Below are positions 6,836 through 9,809 of a DNA stretch of 9,809 nucleotides, one piece after another. The notes under the pieces were generated by a model. The model did not search any database and was not told the DNA's origin. It saw only the letters and a list, made by a program, of their open reading frames with translations. The stretch lies in the NCBI GenBank assembly GCA_023427545.1, contig JAEZBF010000191.1, positions 1-9,809 on the forward strand, written 5' to 3'. Source of the stretch: Pseudomonadota bacterium (GTDB lineage Bacteria > Pseudomonadota > Alphaproteobacteria > Rhizobiales > Devosiaceae). The position numbers and the translations under genes are program-made. Position 1 is the stretch's first letter, and each line of letters starts with the position of its first letter.

Positions 6836-7846
6836 GTGAGTGAAAGCCCAAGACCCATCGCCGTCAGCATGGGCGAGCCGGCGGGGATCGGACCCGACCT
6901 GATCCTGCGGCTCTACGCAGAACGCGCCGAACACGGACTGCCTCCCTTTATCGTCTACGGCAATGTCGGCCTGCTCGAGCAGCGTGCCCGGCGGCTGGGC
7001 TACGACTTCGCGATCCGCGCCTGCGCCTCCGAAGAGGCCGGGGGGATGTTCGCCACCGCCATGCCGGTCGCGGATGTCGATGGCCTGGTGGGCGACAAGC
7101 CGGGTCAGCCCAGCCAGGTCTCGGCGCCGCTTGTCATCAACTCGATCGCCGAAGCCACCTCGTGCGTACTGCGCGGCGCCTGCCGCGCGCTGGTCACCGG
7201 ACCGATCCATAAGGCCGTGCTGCACGGAGCCGGTTTCGCCCACCCCGGACACACCGAGTACCTCGCCGAGCTCTGCACGCAGGCCGGCCACCCTGCCCGG
7301 CTGCCGGTGATGATGCTCGCCCACGAAGACCTGCGCGTCGTGCCGCTCACGATCCACGTGCCGCTCCGGCTCGTGCCGGATCTGCTGACCACTGACCTGC
7401 TGGTCAGCACGATCCGGATCGTCGCGCGCGATCTCAAGTCCCGCTTCGGCATTGCCGAGCCGCGGATCGCCGTTACCGGCCTTAACCCTCACGCCGGCGA
7501 AGCGGGCAGCATGGGCAGCGAGGATCTCGATGTCATCGGGCCGGCGGTCGCCGGCCTGCGGCAGGACGGCCTTGACATAGAGGGTCCGCTACCCGCCGAC
7601 ACGCTCTTTTATCCGCCGCACTGGCGGCGCTACGACGCCGTCGTTGCGATGTACCACGACCAGGCGCTGATCCCGATCAAGACCGTTGCCTTCGAAGGGG
7701 CAGTTAACGTCACCCTCGGCCTGCCGATCGTACGAACCTCGCCCGACCACGGCACCGCTTTCGATCTCGCGGGCACCGGCCGTGGCTCGGCGGCGAGCTT
7801 CCTCGCCGCCATCCGCATGGCCGACCGGCTGACCTCGGCGCGGTAG
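6836..7846 (+). CDS. pdxA: 4-hydroxythreonine-4-phosphate dehydrogenase
   Basis: PdxA oxidises 4-phosphohydroxy-L-threonine with NAD(P)+ in the DXP-dependent route to pyridoxal phosphate; the unstable product decarboxylates to the substrate used by PdxJ. It is a cytosolic, metal-dependent dimer. The 336 residues match the family length. Motifs in order: SMGEPAGIGPDL (11-22), TGPIHKAVL (121-129), GHTEYLA (138-144), GLNPHAGEAG (215-224), YHDQALIPIK (273-282), and NVTLGLPIVRTSPDHGTAFD (291-310). By alignment with E. coli PdxA from memory, the metal-binding histidines are H174, H219 and H274, all present. The start is GTG 6836, the position that places the GEPAGIGPD motif at its usual distance from the N-terminus; a clear Shine-Dalgarno is lacking. 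Its TAG stop abuts the stop of the convergent DUF305 gene with no base between. It follows surA by 84 bases, as in the conserved lptD-surA-pdxA order. Confidence 0.95.
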   Translation: MSESPRPIAVSMGEPAGIGPDLILRLYAERAEHGLPPFIVYGNVGLLEQRARRLGYDFAIRACASEEAGGMFATAMPVADVDGLVGDKPGQPSQVSAPLVINSIAEATSCVLRGACRALVTGPIHKAVLHGAGFAHPGHTEYLAELCTQAGHPARLPVMMLAHEDLRVVPLTIHVPLRLVPDLLTTDLLVSTIRIVARDLKSRFGIAEPRIAVTGLNPHAGEAGSMGSEDLDVIGPAVAGLRQDGLDIEGPLPADTLFYPPHWRRYDAVVAMYHDQALIPIKTVAFEGAVNVTLGLPIVRTSPDHGTAFDLAGTGRGSAASFLAAIRMADRLTSAR

Positions 7847-8278
7847 CTACTGCGGCTGCTTGCCCAGCCAGTCGAGCATCTCGTTGATCTCCTGCTCCTG
7901 GGCATCGATGATCTTCTGCGCCATGCCCCTTGCCCAATCGTCATCGCCGTGGGCGAGCTCGGCCTTCGCCATATCGATCGCGCCCTGATGATGCGGAATC
8001 ATCGCGCAGACGAACGCGACGTCGATATCGGCAGCCGTGCTGCCCTCCATCATCTGCCGGTTCATCTCGTCCATGCCCGCCATCAGATCCTGGTGGGGCT
8101 GGTCCGGCGCGGCCATGCCGCTCATCGCAGCGCCGCCGCCCATCGAATCCATGTGGTGCCCTGCCATGCCCGCATCCTTGGTGCAGATTGCTGGCAGCTC
8201 GACCGCAAAGGCTGGCTGAGCGAGGGCCGCGGCTCCGGCAATGAGCAACGCTGTGAGGCTGAGGTTCAACGCTTTCAT
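7847..8278 (-). CDS. Secreted Met/His-rich DUF305 protein, probable copper-binding
   Basis: A 143-residue exported protein. Residues 1-25 are a signal peptide (hydrophobic LSLTALLIAGAAALA, cleavage after PAFA). The next part, 38-77, contains ten methionines and three histidines, including AGHHMDSMGGG. The C-terminal half is DUF305-like (ferritin-like helical family): CAMIPHHQGAIDMA at 91-104, the family hallmark, then charged helices with DWARGMAQKIIDAQEQEI. Mature cysteines are C32 and C91. Some DUF305 proteins, such as cyanobacterial CopM, bind copper in the periplasm; applying that here is inference, strengthened by the CueR-like promoter upstream and the Met/His content. The start ATG (8278-8276) has GGAG eight bases upstream. 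It runs opposite to its neighbours, with its stop directly against that of pdxA, so it appears to be a single-gene unit inserted between pdxA and rsmA. The family is confident; a copper role is likely rather than proven. Confidence 0.88.
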   Translation of the reverse strand: MKALNLSLTALLIAGAAALAQPAFAVELPAICTKDAGMAGHHMDSMGGGAAMSGMAAPDQPHQDLMAGMDEMNRQMMEGSTAADIDVAFVCAMIPHHQGAIDMAKAELAHGDDDWARGMAQKIIDAQEQEINEMLDWLGKQPQ

Positions 8279-8305
8279 CTGAGGTTCTCCGTGTTTGACG
8301 GTACA

Positions 8306-8336
8306 GCCCTAGACCTTCCCATCATGGTAAGGTCAA
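8306..8336 (-). promoter_or_regulatory. CueR/HmrR-type metal-responsive promoter and operator of the DUF305 gene
   Basis: Read on the minus strand, TTGACC (8336-8331) is a good -35 and TAGGGC (8311-8306) a poor -10, separated by 19 bases. This long spacer is the hallmark of promoters that need a MerR-family activator to twist the DNA. The spacer is occupied by an inverted repeat: in plus-strand terms GACCTTCCC (8312-8320) and GGTAAGGTC (8326-8334) around ATCAT, pairing at eight of nine positions. The ACCTTCC type arm matches my memory of copper-sensor (CueR/HmrR) boxes upstream of copA-like genes. Transcription would start near 8299, about 20 bases before the ATG. No MerR-type regulator is encoded in the window, so it must act in trans. 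The opposite strand has a TTGACG (8295-8300) that might serve rsmA, but without a clear -10. Confidence 0.72.
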
Positions 8337-8377
8337 GCACCCTCGACGGCGTCGGCTTCAGCCGCTAATCACCCGCC

Positions 8378-9226
8378 ATGGCCGACACCCTCCCCCCGTT
8401 GCGCGAGGTCATCGCAAAGCACGGTCTCAGCGCCAAAAAGGGGCTGGGGCAGAACTTCCTGCTCGACCTCAACCTGACCGGCAGGATTGCCCGGACGGCC
8501 GGACCGCTCGGCGGGGTCACCGTCATCGAGGTCGGACCCGGCCCGGGTGGCCTGACCCGCGCCCTGCTGTCGGAAGGCGCCGGGAAGGTCATCGCGATCG
8601 AGCGCGATGAACGCGCCCTTCCCGCGCTCGCAGAAATCGCCGAGGCCTATCCCGGGCGGCTGGAGGTCATCAAGGGCGATGCGCTGGAGATCGACTACGC
8701 CTCGCTCGCTCAAGGCCGCACGAAGATTGTCGCGAACCTGCCCTACAACATCGCGACACCGCTGCTCACCGGCTGGCTCACCACCGATCCATGGCCGCCG
8801 TTCTATGAGAGCCTCACCCTGATGTTCCAGCGCGAGGTCGCCGAGCGCATCGTTGCCCGGCAGGGCGACAGGGCCTACGGGCGGCTCGGCGTACTCGCCG
8901 GCTGGCGCAGCGAAGCGCGTATTGCCTTCGATGTCTCCCGCAGCGCTTTCACGCCGCCGCCAAACGTGACCTCTTCGGTCGTTCACCTCGTGCCGCGGCC
9001 CGCCGCGACCGAAGTGCCGGTCCGCGATTTCGAGGCCGTCACCCGTGCCGCCTTCGGCCAGCGCCGCAAGATGATCCGCCAGAGCCTCAAGTCACTCGGC
9101 GTGCCGCTGGAGCCCCTCCTCACCGCAGCTGGACTGAAGGGGGACGAACGCGCCGAAGACCTGCCGGTGCCGGCGTTCCTCGCAATGGCGAGGGCCTATG
9201 CGGATACCCGCTTTAGCGCCTCCTGA
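8378..9226 (+). CDS. rsmA: 16S rRNA (adenine1518-N6/adenine1519-N6)-dimethyltransferase
   Basis: RsmA (KsgA) dimethylates two adjacent adenines in the helix 45 loop of 16S rRNA, using S-adenosylmethionine, late in 30S assembly; its loss gives kasugamycin resistance. The 282 residues match the family. Visible motifs: KKGLGQNFL (20-28), SAM-binding EVGPGPGGLT (51-60), acidic E75 in IERD, D101 after IKG, the catalytic NLPYNI (120-125), FTPPPNVTSSV (191-201) and the C-terminal FGQRRKMIRQSL (226-237). An in-frame TAA at 8366-8368 closes the frame 12 bases before the ATG, so no longer start is possible; no clear Shine-Dalgarno precedes it. In many genomes rsmA directly follows pdxA in one operon. 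Here a 531-base interval with the antisense DUF305 gene separates them, so rsmA probably needs its own promoter or read-through from pdxA across the DUF305 gene. Confidence 0.95.
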   Translation: MADTLPPLREVIAKHGLSAKKGLGQNFLLDLNLTGRIARTAGPLGGVTVIEVGPGPGGLTRALLSEGAGKVIAIERDERALPALAEIAEAYPGRLEVIKGDALEIDYASLAQGRTKIVANLPYNIATPLLTGWLTTDPWPPFYESLTLMFQREVAERIVARQGDRAYGRLGVLAGWRSEARIAFDVSRSAFTPPPNVTSSVVHLVPRPAATEVPVRDFEAVTRAAFGQRRKMIRQSLKSLGVPLEPLLTAAGLKGDERAEDLPVPAFLAMARAYADTRFSAS

Positions 9227-9264
9227 AGCCGGTAGTCCCGCAGTCGTCAGCCCCTTGTGTTCCC

Positions 9265-9374
9265 GGACCTCGTGGTTCGACGGGCTCACCATGAGGTCCT
9301 CAGAAGCACAGGGTTCTCAGCAGCCCTAATGGTGAGCCCCTCATGGCGAGCTTGTCGAGCCACGAACCACGAGG
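9265..9374. repeat. Nested palindromic (REP-like) element between convergent rsmA and gmk
   Basis: The 167-base gap between the rsmA and gmk stops holds several inverted repeats. The outer arms CCTCGTGGTTCG (9268-9279) and CGAACCACGAGG (9363-9374) are perfect. Inside them GGGCTCACCAT (9282-9292) and ATGGTGAGCCC (9329-9339) are also perfect. The left half also folds on its own: GGACCTCGTGGT (9265-9276) with ACCATGAGGTCC (9288-9299), one wobble. The right half can form a weaker hairpin, TCATGGC (9341-9347) with GCCACGA (9359-9365 region), one mismatch. The words CTCATGGTGAGC and TCGAACCACGAG resemble an interspersed intergenic palindrome I associate with many alphaproteobacterial genomes, here as two diverged copies head to head. 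It may act as a bidirectional terminator for the two convergent genes. The structure is certain; family membership and function are inference. Confidence 0.75.
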
Positions 9375-9393
9375 GCGTGGCACAACCCCGCGC

Positions 9394-9809
9394 CTAAAGC
9401 GAGTCGATCTGGTTCTGCAGGTCGCGCACGAAGCTCGCCATCTGGGTCAGCCGCTTGCCCGCGCTCCGCGCGCCGGTCAGGATGGCGCGCACCTCGGCGA
9501 CGCTCTCCTCGAGGTCGCGGTTCACCAGCACGTGGTCGTACTCGCCCCAGTGCTCCATCTCCAGCCGCGCATTCTTGAGCCGGCGGCGGATGACCTCCGG
9601 CCCGTCCTCCGCGCGCCGCTCGAGCCGAGCCCGGAGCTCCTTGATCGTCGGCGGCAGGATGAACACTGTCACCATGTCGGCGCGGCTGCTCCTGTAGAGC
9701 TGCAACGTGCCCTGCCAGTCGATGTCGAAGAGGATGTCGCCGCCCGAGGCGAGGCGCTGCTCGACGCTGGCCCTCGGCGTCGCATAGAGATTGCCGTGCA
9801 CCTCGGCCC
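9394..9809 (-). CDS. gmk: Guanylate kinase, N-terminal part outside the window
   Basis: Guanylate kinase transfers phosphate from ATP to GMP (or dGMP), giving GDP for GTP synthesis. The window shows the last 138 residues; the gene starts beyond the right edge, so the P-loop and roughly the first 70-80 residues are not visible. What is visible aligns well with E. coli Gmk from memory: AEVHGNLYATPR (GMP-binding region), DILFDIDWQG with the conserved Asp-Trp-Gln-Gly, VFILPP, the lid-region arginines in LRARLERRAEDGPEVIRRRL, and EYDHVLVNRDLEESV. It ends with TAG at 9396-9394. A GTG at 9801 could be read as a start, but it is internal: the conserved residues A and E before it continue the open frame to the edge. 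It converges with rsmA, with the palindromic repeat between them. Confidence 0.93.
   Translation of the reverse strand, partial: AEVHGNLYATPRASVEQRLASGGDILFDIDWQGTLQLYRSSRADMVTVFILPPTIKELRARLERRAEDGPEVIRRRLKNARLEMEHWGEYDHVLVNRDLEESVAEVRAILTGARSAGKRLTQMASFVRDLQNQIDSL

Noticed and set aside
7949..8368. Plus-strand frame of 139 codons across the DUF305 gene
   Set aside because: It runs antisense to a gene with a clear signal peptide and the HHQGAIDMA motif, and has no homology I recognise.
9227..9393. CRISPR-like or tRNA-like structure after rsmA
   Set aside because: The repeats are inverted, not regularly spaced direct repeats, and no cloverleaf or anticodon arm can be drawn; a REP-like palindrome explains them.

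Overview
The window is a compact, GC-rich chromosomal stretch (about two thirds G+C, judged by eye) from an alphaproteobacterium. The gene order pepA (-) / lptF-lptG-lptD-surA-pdxA-rsmA (+) / gmk (-) is the envelope-biogenesis and housekeeping neighbourhood I associate with Hyphomicrobiales (Rhizobiales, for example Devosia-like genera). That taxonomic placement is inference from gene order, protein style and base composition; I cannot search a database.

Layout. Positions 1-1118 hold most of a leucyl aminopeptidase on the minus strand, cut off by the left edge. It is divergent from a tightly packed plus-strand block: lptF (1301-2395) and lptG (2392-3462) overlap by ATGA, and lptG overlaps lptD (3462-5759) by one base. 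After a 104-base gap with two hairpins comes a SurA-like periplasmic chaperone (5864-6751). After an 84-base gap with an 11-bp hairpin comes pdxA (6836-7846). A minus-strand DUF305 gene (7847-8278) then sits directly against the pdxA stop codon, followed by plus-strand rsmA (8378-9226). A 167-base gap contains a large nested palindromic repeat (9265-9374). The 3' two thirds of guanylate kinase (gmk, minus) runs off the right edge.

How the genes work together. LptF and LptG are the two inner-membrane permease subunits of the LPS transporter, LptD is its outer-membrane translocon, and SurA is the periplasmic chaperone that helps beta-barrel proteins such as LptD to fold. The block therefore encodes much of one LPS export and outer-membrane assembly pathway. 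PdxA (vitamin B6 synthesis) and RsmA (16S rRNA dimethylation) follow surA, as in the long-known lptD-surA-pdxA-rsmA order of Escherichia coli.

The exception to this ordinary picture is the DUF305 gene, which lies antisense between pdxA and rsmA. It encodes a secreted, Met/His-rich protein. Its promoter has a TTGACC -35, a 19-bp spacer filled by an inverted repeat (ACCTTCCC / GGTAAGGT) and a degenerate -10, which is the architecture of MerR-family metal-responsive promoters of the CueR/HmrR type. I read it as a solitary copper-responsive gene inserted into a conserved operon, and it is the most interesting signal here. I see no new multi-gene system, mobile element, CRISPR array, tRNA or rRNA.
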